Of a stretch of 60,000 nt of DNA, positions 21,371 through 33,475 are shown piece after piece. The notes under the pieces are model-generated. The model saw only the letters and a list, made by a program, of their open reading frames with translations, did not search any database and had not been told where the DNA came from. This DNA is from Gnetum montanum (taxonomy: Eukaryota; Streptophyta; Gnetopsida; Gnetales; Gnetaceae), in assembly GCA_015680685.1 (NCBI GenBank), contig MNCI01022125.1, positions 757,662 through 817,661 of the forward strand, in the 5' to 3' direction. Within the stretch, counting starts at the first letter, position 1. Each line of letters begins with the position of its first letter. Both the position numbers and the translations under genes were made by a program.

Positions 21371-22590
21371 ATGGAACAAATTGAGAGCCTAACATGTGCT
21401 TATGTTGAAGGCATGGACAAAGTTGGACAAGTTCATTCCCAATTCTCTAATGAAGATGATGATCCCTGCTGGGAAGAGTTAAAAATCCCTGATAACCTCA
21501 AGGAGAAGCTCCTAGAGCTAAAAAATTTACCAGCTACCATGGAATATGCATTTTTAAACAATGGTAAACTGGTCATAATTAATGCCAAACTTGATCTTGG
21601 ACAAAAAGAAAAGCTATTAATGGTAGATAACAAATGGACAATAGCCTTTGCTTGGTAGCATCCTGAGCTAACTAGAATTGATCCAAGGATGCTAGCATTG
21701 CATTTACACTAACCTAGCCATGAAGCCTAGAAGGTAGCCATAGAGGTAGCTGAATCCCAAATTGAAGTAAATCAACAAGAAGGAAATTGAACAACTCCTT
21801 AAGGCAAGGTTCATCTATCCTATCGTAGATAGTGAGTGGGTTAGCCCACTAGTAATTGTGTCGAAGAAACATGGCAAATGGTAGGTCTGTGTTAATTTTA
21901 GGCTGTTGAATATGGAAAAATTTAAAGATCATTTTCCATTGCCATTTGTGGATCAAGTGTTGGACACCATATCCGGGCATTGTTATTATAACTTTTTCGA
22001 TGGTTATAGTGGCTATAACCAAATCCAAATTATGCTAGAAGATTAGGCCAAGACAACATTCATGAGTTCATGGGGGACTTTTGCATATTGTAAAATGCCA
22101 TTTGGTCTATGCAATGCCCCTACAACATTTCAATGCTTGGTCCTTAGTATCTTTCAATAGCAGATTGGTAATGGTGTGGAAGTCTTCATGGATGATTTTT
22201 CCACCTATGGAGCTACATTTGAGCAAGCCTTGGACTGCCTTGAGAAAGTGTTGAAGAGATGTGTTGAAACAAACTTGCAGCTCAATTGGCAAAAGAGCCA
22301 TCTCATGTTCCAAAAAGGCATTATGTTAGGGCACTGAATTTCACAAAAAGGGATTGAGGTAGACCTAGAAAAGATAAGGGTCACCCAAGGAATAACATGC
22401 CAACTAAAGACCGTTAAAGATGTTCGGTCATTCCTTGGACACATTGGCTACTACCGACTATTCATAGAGAATTTCTCTAAGATTGCAAAGCTATTGGTAG
22501 AGCTTACAAAGAAAGATGCATCTTTCATTTGGACTAGGGAATGTGAACATGCATTCCAATAGTTAAATGAGAAACTCATAGAAGCATCAA
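21371..22590 (+). pseudogene. element B reverse transcriptase (decayed)
   Basis: After a linker with NLPATMEYAFL and KLVIINAKL (Athila-type pre-RT region), the RT palm and fingers are visible: EWVSPLVIV, VNFRLLNM, DHFPLPFVDQVLDTISGH, WGTFAYCKMPFGLCNAP and the catalytic VFMDDFSTYG at about 22180-22205. LGH and VDLEKIRV follow in the thumb. Stop codons split the frame (for example at about 21657 and 22159). The catalytic DD pair is intact. Confidence 0.88.
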
Positions 22591-23150
22591 TCCTATGAGC
22601 ACCAGATTGGTCCAAACCCTTTCACATTATGACAAATGCATATCTAACTATGCCTTGGAAGTAGTGCTCATGCCAATGGACAATAAGAAATGCCCATAAT
22701 ACATCCATTGCGCGAGTCGAAGCATTGTGGGAGTGCAATTAAATTATACCACCAAGGAAAAAGAACTAATGGTTGTGGTGTATGATTTGGAAAAGTTTAG
22801 GTACTATGTGCTTGGCTACAAAATATTTGTGCACATGGACAATAGTACAATCCGCTTCCTCATGAACAAGCCAACGATGAGCCCTCATGTCATACAGTGG
22901 CTTGTGATCTTGCAGGAATTCAGTCTCATAATGATAGATCGAAAAGGGACTAAGAATGTGGTTTCTGACCACCTTTGTCACTTCAGATGGGATAATAAAG
23001 AGGAGGAGAGCTTGCTCTCTGATCAATTTCTAGACAAACTCCTCTTTACAGGAGCAATAAATGAACAAATGCCTACAGAAACAACATGGTATAATGACAT
23101 CCTCATTTATCTTCTCACTCAAGAGATGCCACAAGATTTTGACTTTATAT
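22591..23150 (+). pseudogene. element B RNase H domain (decayed)
   Basis: WSKPFHIMTNAY begins the RNase H fold, with the first catalytic Asp replaced by Asn. After a frame break come LNYTTKEKELMVVVYDLEKF, YYVLGYKIFVHMDNSTIRF and VVSDHLCHF. It degrades the RNA strand during reverse transcription. The longest clean frame of element B (141 codons, 22727-23152) covers its second half. Confidence 0.85.
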
Positions 23151-23284
23151 AGAAGGAACAATTTCTTCATCGGGCCGAATATTTCATGAAAATCAATGGA
23201 TACCTCTACAAGGTGTGTCCCGATGGCCTAATTTGTTGGTGTGTCCCTGATGAAGATCAACTACACGTCCTCCAAGATGCTCAC
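23151..23284 (+). pseudogene. element B integrase, N-terminal part, cut by element C
   Basis: The start of the integrase is readable (MKINGYLYKVCPDGLI, then DQLHVLQDAH) and stops abruptly at 23284, where the LTR of element C begins. The continuation with GPCGGHY is at 33476. Confidence 0.85.
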
Positions 23285-24121
23285 TGATGACCGATGTGGT
23301 ACCTCTATGTCCTACCATACAAATCACTAAGGCGTTATGTGTGATTTAGTCGAATTCCATGGACCGATAGTTATCTAATGCACTAACTCTTCTAGGAAGT
23401 GAAATGGGTGTTGAGAACATTCGTTGTCTTCCCAAGTACACTTACAATGTTCAAGGGTATGGTTTAAGTGTAATTGAGGTATATGATTTTTCTTACTTTA
23501 TATTTTATGGATTTGGTCACCTACAACAAGAATGAAGAGTAGAGTAATTAAAGATCTAATTCATCTATTGCTTAGCTAGCCTAACACAAGTAACCATTCC
23601 TCTTTCCTAAACACATCTTGAACACATATAGCACTGTTGGGCTACCAAACGTTGAGCGTTGCTGGGTTACCAAGCACTATATGAATGCTTGAAGTGGTCG
23701 TGCTCATGTTCATTAAAAACTAGAAATAAATTGCTTAATTCAAATGCATTAAAGTAAAGAGAATGAATGTAAAATGCAATAAAGAAAACATTAAGCTATT
23801 CTCAGTGCTGCAAGGATTGTCAAAAGAGTTCATTTTATTCCCATCATACTACTACGCTTAGGTACATCATTGCTTAAACAAAGAACCATACACACTTAGA
23901 CTCCTTCTACGGGCACTCAGAAAATATTCTAATTTTGAGAAAAAGAAATGGCAAAAGCTTTGCTACTTTGGCTAAGAATGACCAAAAAACTAATGATGAA
24001 AATTGGAGCCTAGGTATGGTATTTATAAAACTAGGTTAGATGCTTTGACATCACTTATGCAATGTCACATCTAGACCCCAATGTTTTGTATGTGATGTCA
24101 GAACATAAATGCAGTTCATCA
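23285..24121 (-). repeat. 3' LTR of element C
   Basis: Reads TGATGACCGA...GTTCATCA on the plus strand (837 bp). A TATAAAT box on the minus strand (24021-24027) is kept here. On the minus strand it is similar to the LTRs of B, especially over the last 80 bases around GATTTGTATGGT. Confidence 0.9.
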
Positions 24122-24133
24122 TACCCCCACGAC
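24122..24133 (-). other. polypurine tract of element C
   Basis: On the minus strand GTCGTGGGGGTA lies directly before the 3' LTR. The same tract precedes the 3' LTRs of B (40216-40227) and E (58154-58165). It primes plus-strand DNA synthesis. Confidence 0.8.
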
Positions 24134-26229
24134 TAAATGAAAACTCATCCTCGAGTGTAGAAGATGAGGAACAAGTTCTTTACAACATAACATTTTGGAT
24201 AGGTATGGGATTATTGACTCTCACACAAATTGACTCAGATGAAACAAACATACAAACTTTGAGTGCCCAAGTGTATGGAATTACAATTTTTACAACATTG
24301 GGTGTTCATGATAAGAGAAGTGAACACCCTTGAGAATATTGACATCCAACACCTCTTGGCAGTAAAAGAATGAGAGAGAGAGAGAAGAGATGCAACGATC
24401 ACGAATGGTCCTCATTGTGCGGTACTACTGCATCAACCTTGGTAAAGATAGTCCCACTTCTAGTCCATGCTTCCCACTACAATCACAAGAAAATCATGAA
24501 TTAGTATGTAATGTGTAACATGGAGTGGTGAAATTCCTTATCTCATTAGTGGTTACACTCGACTAGGTTGTGATTGTGGTTGATTGGTTCCTTGAGTAGT
24601 GTTAGCGGGAAGGTTGATAGATAGGGTTAATTAAATTAAGTGGTCTATTAAATTTGAAAAATTTCAATACAAGGAAATATTTGAAGAGGGTATAATAATT
24701 CACAACAATAAAAAGAAGAATTCACTAAAATTGTTGCGAAGATCTATACAATTGGATGTCATTGATGGGGTAAACAAAAAGAATTTGATAGTAAAAATGT
24801 CTAAGGGTAAAGAACTTAACTAACCCAACTAAAAGATATGCACTTGGATCCTCCCCCAAAGTAGGCACAACCCTTTTTGCCCTTGCATAACTTCAAACCA
24901 AAGAGTCTGTGGGATCCATGGATGATTAATGGTTATGGAAGGTTAAGTACAAAAACTCGGAAGAAACTAACTAAGAATTCTAACACATCAAACTAGAACA
25001 TCGAACCAAAGCATGAAACTAACAATGAGGTGAGACATAGAAAGCATAAATGGATGAGAGAGAGAGAGAGAGGAATGGATTTCCTACTTATGTTCACATG
25101 AATTCCCCTGTGGAATTTGTGGTTAAATGACTTAATGGGATCCATCCTTAGTCCAGACCAAAACTAACCACAATCAGTGACTTCGCATTATCATTCTAAG
25201 ACTGATCCATCCCCTGAGACACAAGAGTACTCCCACAAAACAACCACTGTTCCTTATTAGAGAAGAAGTAGGAAGTGAGGAAGGGCCTTAGTTAGAAGGG
25301 ACTGGTCCCATAACTAGTGCTTGTAGCTCGTTTATTCTGTTTAAAGGATGTGCTTTTAATTCCCATTATTTTTTATTCATTTGAAATGGAAACCACACCA
25401 TGCAAAGACACATGCATTTATTTTGTCCAAGGGGTGTGCTTTGAATCCTTATCTTTTCTATTTTTTTTCTCTTTTTTCTCTCTTTTTTTTCTTGATGACA
25501 ACCACACCATGCGAGGATGTATGCATTTATTTTGTTCAAGGGATGTGCTTTAAATTCTCATCATTTTCTTTTTCGAATGAGAACCACACCATGCAAGGAC
25601 TTATACAACTTCCTTTTATTGGATGACACGAAATGGTAATAAATTTATGAAAACACACATGCACCCAAGAAAACTAGAAAGGCACAAAGAATACTAAATC
25701 CCCTTGAAATCACACCTTGTTCAAACCTTTGAATCCTTCCCAATTCCAGAAACTACCATAGTCACAAATTTATTAAAATTTTATTAATAAAAAAGGGACT
25801 ACATGTTTCCAAAATAAGGAAAACCATAGAGTTTGTGGATGGGTGAATGTTGTGGACTCATTACCTATTACATGAAAAGAAACCATGTTCTAATTATTTG
25901 TAATGAAAATCAAAGCTAGAAACTAGACACCAACAATCAAATGACAAAAATAGTACATACCCCCATCAAGTAACACATTACCAATGTGCCTAGCACTTAT
26001 TAACAAAAAGTTAGAAAATCACACCAAATAAAAGAAAATATAAAAAAGTGTAAAATATTCAAGAAATATCAAATGTACTAATGATGGTGTAAAACAAAAA
26101 TTAGAAAAGATTAATAACATAAAAACAAAAGGATGTAAAATAAAGAATGTGTAAAATAAAAAATGTGTAAAATAAAAAAATTGAAAATGTGAGGAGCCAT
26201 TTATATGGTTAGCATGAGTGGCCATCTTC
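24134..26229 (-). other. 3' non-coding region of element C
   Basis: No coding frame survives. It corresponds, reversed, to 34620-36010 of B, for example ATTACCTATTACATG near 25860 against the GGTAATGAGTCC region near 34990. It holds GA microsatellites (24371-24384 and 25058-25073), a tandem repeat at 25343-25615 and a short TGTAAAATAAAAAA repeat at about 26140-26182. Confidence 0.7.
25343..25615 (-). repeat. internal tandem repeat of element C, three units of about 75-110 bp
   Basis: Units at about 25343-25428, 25429-25538 and 25539-25615 share GGATGTGCTTTnAATTC and ACCACACCATGCAAGGAC, separated by T/C-rich runs of variable length. Element B has two units of the same repeat at about 35245-35400. 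Confidence 0.75.
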
Positions 26230-27629
26230 CCCATAACTAAGTTAAAAGGAGGAGATCTGAAATATGAAGCATGGTTGTCCATCGGATGAGGTGCTTGTTG
26301 TGTTAGTTGGCGTATGCTTATGGAAAGGTTTGATTTGTTGGATGTTGACCGATTGTTTCTTGTTTGGGCTCTTAAGTTTATAGATCATCATGGCCCTAGA
26401 AGGAGAAGTCTCATAAATAATATAAGGTTCATCCCATACCATTTGGAACTTAGTTTGTTGAGGTACGTGTGTGGGGTTCTAGTATAGAGTCTTATTTCTT
26501 AGTTGAAATTTGACTCTTCTGATTTTTAGGTCATGATACTTTTTGTTATAGGCCTTGTGCAACTTGTTAGATGATAGGGCCACTAATTGATTTTCATCTA
26601 GTAGGTTAAGCTTCATCAGTTGAGGGCTAGACTTAAGTCAAGGTTAAGGTCACAAATTGTTGAAAATGTATAGAGTTCAGATTGAATAAGAAGGGTTGGT
26701 AGTTTGCTATACACAAGCTCATAGGGAGAGTAACCTATAGGAAGTTTTCAAGTTGAGTAGTAGGCTCAAAGGACATCATTGAGTTTTGTGCTCCAGTCCT
26801 TCCCATACTTGCTAATAGTTCTTGTTAGTATCCTTGTGATTTCCCTATTGGTAACCTTAGGTTGACCATTAGCTTGAAGATGGTAAGGTGTTGTGAGTTT
26901 ATGTTCAGCCCCTAAGCATTGCATGAGTTTTCGAAAAGTAGTACCTGTAAAATGAGTTCCATTATTAGAAATTAATGCACGTGGCACACCAAACCTATTT
27001 ACAACATTTTGTTGTACAAACCAAGAAACAGTAGAGGATGTACAGTCAATGATGGTTGCTGCTTCTGCCCATTTTATACAATAGTCAACAACAACTATGA
27101 TGTATGCCTTTTCATTTCACATGGACGTGATGGGATCCATGAAATCAATGCTCCAGATGTCAAATGATTCTAGTGGTTGAATCCATTATTGAGGTTCCTC
27201 CATTTGAGCAGTCATTCCACCATCTAGTTGGCATTGTTCACAAGAGAAGATGTAATGGTGAGCATCCCTGAGGAGTGTTGGCCAGTAGTACCCTACCATC
27301 AGGATTTTAATGACTGTGCATCTTTCAGCATAGTGTCCTCCACAAGGACCTTCATGAGAATCTTGGAGAACACATATTTGATCAGCATCAGGGACACACC
27401 AATGAACCAGGCCATCGACACACACCTTGTAGAGGTGTTTGTTGATCTCCATGAAGTGCTTTATCTTATGAAGAAACTATTATTTCTTTCAGTGGTCCAA
27501 CCCTTATGGCATCTCTTGAGTGAGAAGATAGGTGAGAATGCCATCATACCATTTTAGCTCATTGGGCATCTATTCAGTTATAACTCTAGTAAAGAGGAGT
27601 TCATCAGGAAATGTATCAAATAATGGACT
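26230..27629 (-). pseudogene. element C integrase (decayed, catalytic residues lost)
   Basis: The zinc-binding HHCC part is readable (QDSHEGPCGGHYAE, then FSCEQCQLDGG; 27186-27452). The core has IDFMDPI with the first catalytic Asp. The second reads ISNNGTHFTG (Asp to Asn) and the Glu position reads NGQPKVTNRE (Glu to Lys), so the DDE triad is broken. The C-terminal part (SPNKKQSVNIQQIKPFH) ends near 26242. No chromodomain is visible. Confidence 0.88.
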
Positions 27630-28130
27630 TTATTCCTCTTTTTCATCCCATCGCAATTGAGACAAGTGATCGGTGACCACATTCTGAGTGCCCTTTCGAT
27701 CTACCATTGTAAGATCAAATTCCTGTAAGATCACTAGCCACCATATGACATGGAGGCTCACTATTGGCTTATTCATTAGGAAGCAAATGACACTATGATC
27801 TATGTGCACAAACACCTTATATCCAAGCACATAATGCCTAAACTTCTCTAGAGAAAACACCACCATCATTAATTCTTTTTCTATAGTGGTGTAGTTTAGT
27901 TGTTCATCCACAATGCTTTGGCTGGTGTAGTGGATGTAATATGGATGTTTCTTATCATCTAACTACATCTGCACTACTTCCAAGGAATAATTTGATGCAT
28001 CCATCATAATATGAAATGGTTTAGACCAGTCGAGTTCTTGTAGGATTGGAGTTTCTACAAGATTCTCTTTTAGTTGCTAGAATGCTTTCTCACATTCTAC
28101 AGTCCAGACAAAAGGAGCATATTTCTTTGT
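27630..28130 (-). pseudogene. element C RNase H domain (decayed)
   Basis: Contains HIMMDASNYSLEV with the catalytic Asp, then LNYTTIEKELMMVVFSLEKF, YKVFVHIDHSVICF and VVTDHLSQLRW. Frame 27630-27911 is open over 93 codons. Stop codons lie upstream. Confidence 0.85.
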
Positions 28131-29180
28131 CAGCTTCACCAACAATTTTGTGATCTTAGAGAAATTCTCTATGAATTGTCAGTAGTGGCTAGTATGTCCA
28201 AGGAATGATCAAACATCTTTGATAGTTTCTGGTTAGCAGGTTATTCCTTGGACGATTCTTATTTTTTCAAGGTCTACCTCAATTCCTACTTGTGAGATTC
28301 TGTGCCCTAGTACAATGTCCTCCTGGACCATGAGGTGACTTTTCTGCCAATTGAACTACAAGTTAGTTTCAACACATCATTTCAGCACTTGCTTAAGGTG
28401 GTCTAGGGCTTGCTCAAATGTAGCTCCATAGGTGGAGAAGTCATCCATGATAACTTCCACACCACTACTGATCTGCTATTGGAAAATGCTTAGGACCAAG
28501 CATTAAAATGTGGTAGGAGCATTGCATAGATCAAATGGCATCTTACAATATGCAAAAGTCTCCTAGGAACTTGTGAACATTGTCTTTTCTTGGTATTTTG
28601 GTGTAATTTGAATTTGGTTATAGCCATTATAACCATCTAGAAAGTTGTAGTAGCAATGCCCAGATATGGTGTCGAGCATTTAGTTAACAAATGGCAATGG
28701 AAAGTGATCCTTGAATGTTGCCATGTTTAGTAGCCTGAAATTGATGTAGACCTACCACTTGCCACCTTTCTTTGGCATAATTACAAGTGGGCTAACCCAC
28801 TCACTATTTGCAATGGGATAGATGAACCCTGCCTTGAGGAGTTTCTCAATTTCCTCTTAGATGATTTGCTTCAATTTGGGGTTCAACTGCCTCTGTGGCT
28901 ATCATTTTAGCTTAATGATTGGGGTGGTGTAGATGTAATGCTAACATATCTTAGGATCAATCCCTGTGAATTAAGGATATGATCATGCAAAAGCTATTGA
29001 CTATCTTTCAACTACATTCAACAACATTATTTTCTATTCTGGAGAAAGCTTTGCATTGATTATAATTAGCTTTCCATTTTTCAAAAATGCATATTGCATT
29101 CTAGTCAGTAATGTTTTTAGCTCAAGGGGCTCTTATTTGGATTTGTCAAGAATTTTCAACTCTCCCTAGTGCGTGTCATC
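28131..29180 (-). pseudogene. element C reverse transcriptase (decayed)
   Basis: SEWVSPLVIM, INFRLLNM, DHFPLPFV, MLDTISGHCYYNFLDGY, CKMPFDLCNAPTTF and the catalytic VIMDDFSTYG (about 28430-28455) are all readable on the minus strand, with several stop codons. It is a close relative of the RT of element B. Confidence 0.88.
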
Positions 29181-29269
29181 ATTTGTATCATTAGACAGTT
29201 GATGATGAACTTACTTTAGTTCATCCATGCCTATGACATACACACATGTTAGGCTCTTAGTTAGTTCCA

Positions 29270-29850
29270 TACAAAGTATGTTGCTTTTTGAATAAGTGGT
29301 CAGCCACTGGGTGTCCTCTTATATTGTGGCTGTTGTGTACAAATACCTTTGAATTTATACTTTTGGCACACATTGTTTACATGTAGAGATAGATGCTTGC
29401 TTGATAGCCCAAAGTTTCTGCACACAATTGCACCCAGTATCATTGTACGCAATGCATGGAACTCTTTTCTTCTCGATCTTTCCAAATGCATTTTCTTTAG
29501 ATATCTCCAAGGAAAGATTTCTAATGCACATTCTTGCATCAACGGTGCTTAGCCATGACCTTTCCATGATGATTGGGAAATCCCCTTTGCAGTTCTCTAC
29601 TTTGATTACCAGGAAATTGATAGGATAAGACCACTCACAGATAGTGATCATAATGTCTTCTACTAATCCCAATGGAATAGTGATGGACTGGTTGCCAATT
29701 CTAATCTTATATTACTCTTCTTAAGAGGAGGTAGGTTGTAAGTAGTGTACATCTCATGAGAAATTAAATTAATACCAGAACCTAAATCAAGAAGAGCCTT
29801 GCACAGTGTGTTCCTAACAATTTGTAAATAAATTAGAGGACTTCCAAGAT
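29270..29850 (-). pseudogene. element C protease domain
   Basis: CKALLDLGSGINLISHEMY keeps the catalytic Asp (codon 29786-29788), followed by NLPPLKKSNI, LGLVEDIMITICEWSYPINF and PIIMERSWLST. A frame break occurs near 29690. Element B has lost the catalytic Asp at this position. Confidence 0.85.
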
Positions 29851-30378
29851 TGAATAGTTTCTTGGGAAGGTTTCTTGCGGGGATCTAATTAGACACAGTG
29901 TGAGTAAGCATTATGGTATGGATCCTTGGCAGAGTTTGGTTTGAAGGAGGCTTAAAGGAATTTGATGTGAAGGAAGAGGTAGGAGTAGGGTTATCAACTG
30001 CAGGTATAGGTGAAGGCTTAGGTGGACTACAAAATATCTTTTCTTTGATTAGGAATTTGACCCCTTTGATTGATGATTGGGTTACAAATTAATGTCCCTT
30101 CCATTGTTGTGGTTGAGTAGGTAGTTCACCTTGCATTGGTGGAGCAAATAGTAGCTGTGCAACTAGAGGAGGAGTATGTGCAGGGATAGGAGAATGATAA
30201 GGATAAGAGCTGGTATTCCTTCTTTCATGTGGTGAATGAGCTTAGTAATAATTTGAAAGGTGTTAGTGAGGTTGGAAATTAGAAACATGACTAGAGGAGT
30301 TACATGAAGACATGGGTTACTGCACTTGGTAACCATATGAATCAGGTTATCGATAAGGGTACTGTTATCTTGGCGGTG

Positions 30379-32434
30379 TCAGCGCCCATGATTGTGGTTG
30401 TTGCCATTATTGATATTGTTCATATGGTTGTGGTGGAGCTCCACTTGGATAATACGATTGTTTTTGGTGGAACTTCCTGAGATTACCTTAAGGACAAGGT
30501 AATCTTCTGGTGTTTTCCTTTGTGTAAGTTGTGGATGTAAGGCATACATCCCAGACTCTTGTAGATGTGACACAATGGGGCAACATCCCTTAGGATGTTC
30601 ATATTGACAAACATCACATCCATGATCATCATTTGATTCACTATCTACAACCTCTTCTACTACAACAATCTTAGCCTTACCTTTGTAATATACATGTTTA
30701 GCTTTCCTGCACCTTCTGCGCTCATGCTCACTACTTTGTTCTTTGGACTCCTTAGCAATTTTGAGAACTACTTGGAATCTGTTATCCACTAAGTCCCTTA
30801 ATTGATCAACCTTGGCTATAAGTTTAGATTGAAATTGTTGGAGTGGCAAGGATTTCTTATGCACTCCCTCATCAAATATGGACTCATATTCACTGTGATA
30901 GAATCAAACCTTTCTCTTGCGAATGGAAGGATCGCGGTTGTACTCTTTTGCAATTTCTCTTTTTCTTAGTTCATCCTCATCTTTAGCTACCTACTCTATT
31001 AATCTTTGTATTTTTTGAACACAGTTCTAATAATCACCCTTGGGCATAGACACCAAGGGTTTTCTTTGTTTCATTACAAAGCCTATCTACAATGTGGCGA
31101 AGTTGAACCAATTGAGAATAATCATGACCAGGACATTTATGCATCAAGGCATAGTATCAGCTAATGGTAGTATCTAAGGGCTCATGTGTTCCTTATTTCC
31201 ACTCTTGAATTTGCTTCCTTAAGTTGAAAAATTTGGAGTACATTTGATACTTATCATTGAACAACTCAAGCATGGTACTCCATCGTTTGATAGATTTTGG
31301 CTTTAAGGATCGATACCAGTTTTCTGCTTCCTTGATGAGTGTCCTAGGGAACAACTTCAATTTTTGCCACTCATTCTTTATATTTTGCAAGGCACATGCA
31401 TCTTGGAAAGCTTGAAGATGATTTTGTAGATCAGATTTATATCCTCCTTTAAATTAAGGAATATTATTTATGTCTAATCATTTGATTCAACTATCTTTCA
31501 CATGCCTTGTTGGAATTTTGATTGCCTTTTCAATGTCAAGCATACTTTGGGTAGCAAATAGAGGCTCATCAAGGCCTTGATCATGGTGCCTATGATGCCC
31601 TCTACTACCCCTTCGTTCATGGTGATGTTCCTTTCTTGAATGTTTATGCCCTTAATCTTGTCTATCCCAATGGTCCCTTTGGTTATTTTGGTCCCATCGA
31701 TCATTTTGTTCATTTTGATTGCCTCCATCACAGTCTCATCTTATGTGGTCATGGTCAGAGCCAGAAGAAGAAGAAGATGATGAAGGGAAAGAGGAAGGAG
31801 AACCAACACCATCATGGTTCCTACTACCACCTCTTCAATGATCACAACCATGATCACGATCGTGCTTCTTGTTTGCATCCCTATCTTAATTTTCCTCTCC
31901 AGATCCTTTGTGGTCATTGGATCCCTTGTTACTAGAATCAGGATTGTGAATTGTGGAGTGCAGATTTTGATTTTGACCTCCATCATTGAAGTCAAAGAGA
32001 GGAGTTTCATTGAATTGAAAACCCTTAGAGAAGGGTTCCCCACTAGCTTGTCGGTACAACAGGAATGAAGAATTGTTAAGCCCTTTTCCCTTCAAAAATT
32101 CATAGTGTTGTTCTTGTCGATCCTGCAGATGTTATGCTTCGATGGGATGATAATCCTTGGCATTAGCATCTTCCACAATATACTCCCCATGGTGGTCTTA
32201 AAGACCACATCGGGCAAGCATTTAATATAGCATTGCAGAAGTAGCACGATTAGGCAATGACACAATGTTGCCATCCATGCCACACCGTGGTAGTTGTTCA
32301 TCTTGGTGTAGGATGAAGGTGCAGTTCAGCACATATCCATTAGGATGAATATATATAATTCAATACTATTGAGGCTTTGATTGGTAAAATTTATGAGTTT
32401 TGGATGGAGAAGTGCTCCTGTGAGAAGAAGACAT
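30379..32434 (-). pseudogene. element C gag (decayed)
   Basis: Starts MSSSHRSTSPSKTHK (ATG at 32434), followed by YVLNCTFILHQDEQL, a His/Asp/Arg-rich linker at about 31550-31900, and the capsid-like core IKEAENWY...STMLELFNDKYQMYSK (31193-31390). A Lys/Glu-rich C-terminal part (30379-30864, 161 codons open) includes CDVCQYEHPKGCCP, which may be a degenerate zinc knuckle. Stops separate the pieces. Confidence 0.82.
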
Positions 32435-32576
32435 TTTCAGTTAGTGAAATAAAAATCACAATGTGCTCTGAGAATTTGTTGTAGTAATTGTGAAATAAGA
32501 TATGACTCTAAGGTTTGTTCCAACAATTTAAATACTTTTTACTCAGTCCTAGATAGTGCATGAAACAAAAAAAGGT

Positions 32577-32593
32577 CCTTGGTAATGACACTA
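32577..32593 (-). other. primer binding site of element C (tRNA-Asp type, degraded)
   Basis: The minus strand reads TAGTGTCATTACCAAGG, at the same offset from the LTR as in element B. Relative to B it differs by further C/T and G/A transitions, consistent with the same tRNA-Asp site after methylation-driven decay. Confidence 0.65.
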
Positions 32594-32594
32594 A

Positions 32595-33475
32595 TAATGA
32601 GCGATGAGGTACCCCTACACCCAACCATATCAATCACTAAGGCGTTATGCGTGATCTGGTTAAATTCCATGGACTTATAGTTATCTAATGCACTAACTCT
32701 TCTAGGAAGTGAAATGGGCATTGAGAATTTTTGTTGTCTTCCCAATTACACTTGTGAGGTTCAAGGGTATGTTTTAAGTGTAATTGAGGTATATGATTTT
32801 TCTTACTTTATATTTTTTGGATTTGGTCACCTATAACAAGAATGAAGAGTAGAGTAATTAAAGATCTAGTTCATTTATTGCCTAACTAGCCTAACACCAG
32901 TAACCATTCCACTTTCCCAAACACATCTTGAACACATATAGCACTACTAGGCTACTAAACGTTAAGCGTTGCTCAATTACCAAGTACTATATGAATGCTT
33001 CAAGTGATCATGCTTGTGTTTATTAACAACTAGAAATAAATTGCTTAATTCAAATGCATTAAAGTAAAGAGCATGAAAGTAAAATGCAATAAAGAAAACA
33101 TTAAGCTATTCTTAGTGCTGCAAGGATTTTCAAAAGACTTCATTTTATTCCTGTCACACTGATGTGCTCAGGTACATCAATGTTCTAACAAAGAACTGTA
33201 CACACTTAGACTTCTTCTATGGGCACTTAAAAAATATTCTAACTCTGAGGGAAAGAAATGGTAAAAGCTTTACTCCTCTGACTAAGAATGACAAAAAAAC
33301 TAACTATGAAAACTAGAGCCTAGGCACGGTATTTTTACACCTAGGGTAGATGCTTCGACATCACTTATGCGATGTTGCATCTAGACCCTGATGTCGCATA
33401 CACGATGTTGTGGCTCCAAAGTTGCATCCAAAGTTGCATACCTGATGTTGGGGCCAACATAAATGTAGTTCATCA
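32595..33475 (-). repeat. 5' LTR of element C
   Basis: 881 bp, TAATGAGCGA...GTTCATCA on the plus strand (the TG end is mutated to TA). It is about 44 bp longer than the 3' LTR, mainly from a CGATGTTGCATC/AAAGTTGCAT-type expansion near 33370-33450. The TATA position reads ATTTTTAC at 33331, so the promoter box is lost in this copy. Confidence 0.88.

Larger units (their letters stand above)
23285..33475 (-). mobile_element. element C: Athila-like Ty3/gypsy retrotransposon nested in the integrase of B
   Basis: 10.2 kb, coding on the minus strand. Its LTRs are 32595-33475 (5') and 23285-24121 (3'), flanked by CTCAC and ATCAC (4 of 5 bases). It interrupts the host integrase between DAH and KGPCGGHY; the corresponding stretch is unbroken in C's own integrase. 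The gene order gag-protease-RT-RNase H-integrase and the 3' non-coding region match element B, so C belongs to the same family. It lacks most of the extra 3' module of B. All genes carry stops, and the integrase has lost two catalytic acids. Confidence 0.93.

Noticed and set aside
31636-32068. Plus-strand frames over element C gag
   Set aside because: They are antisense to the minus-strand gag and arise from its repetitive His/Asp/Arg-rich linker.
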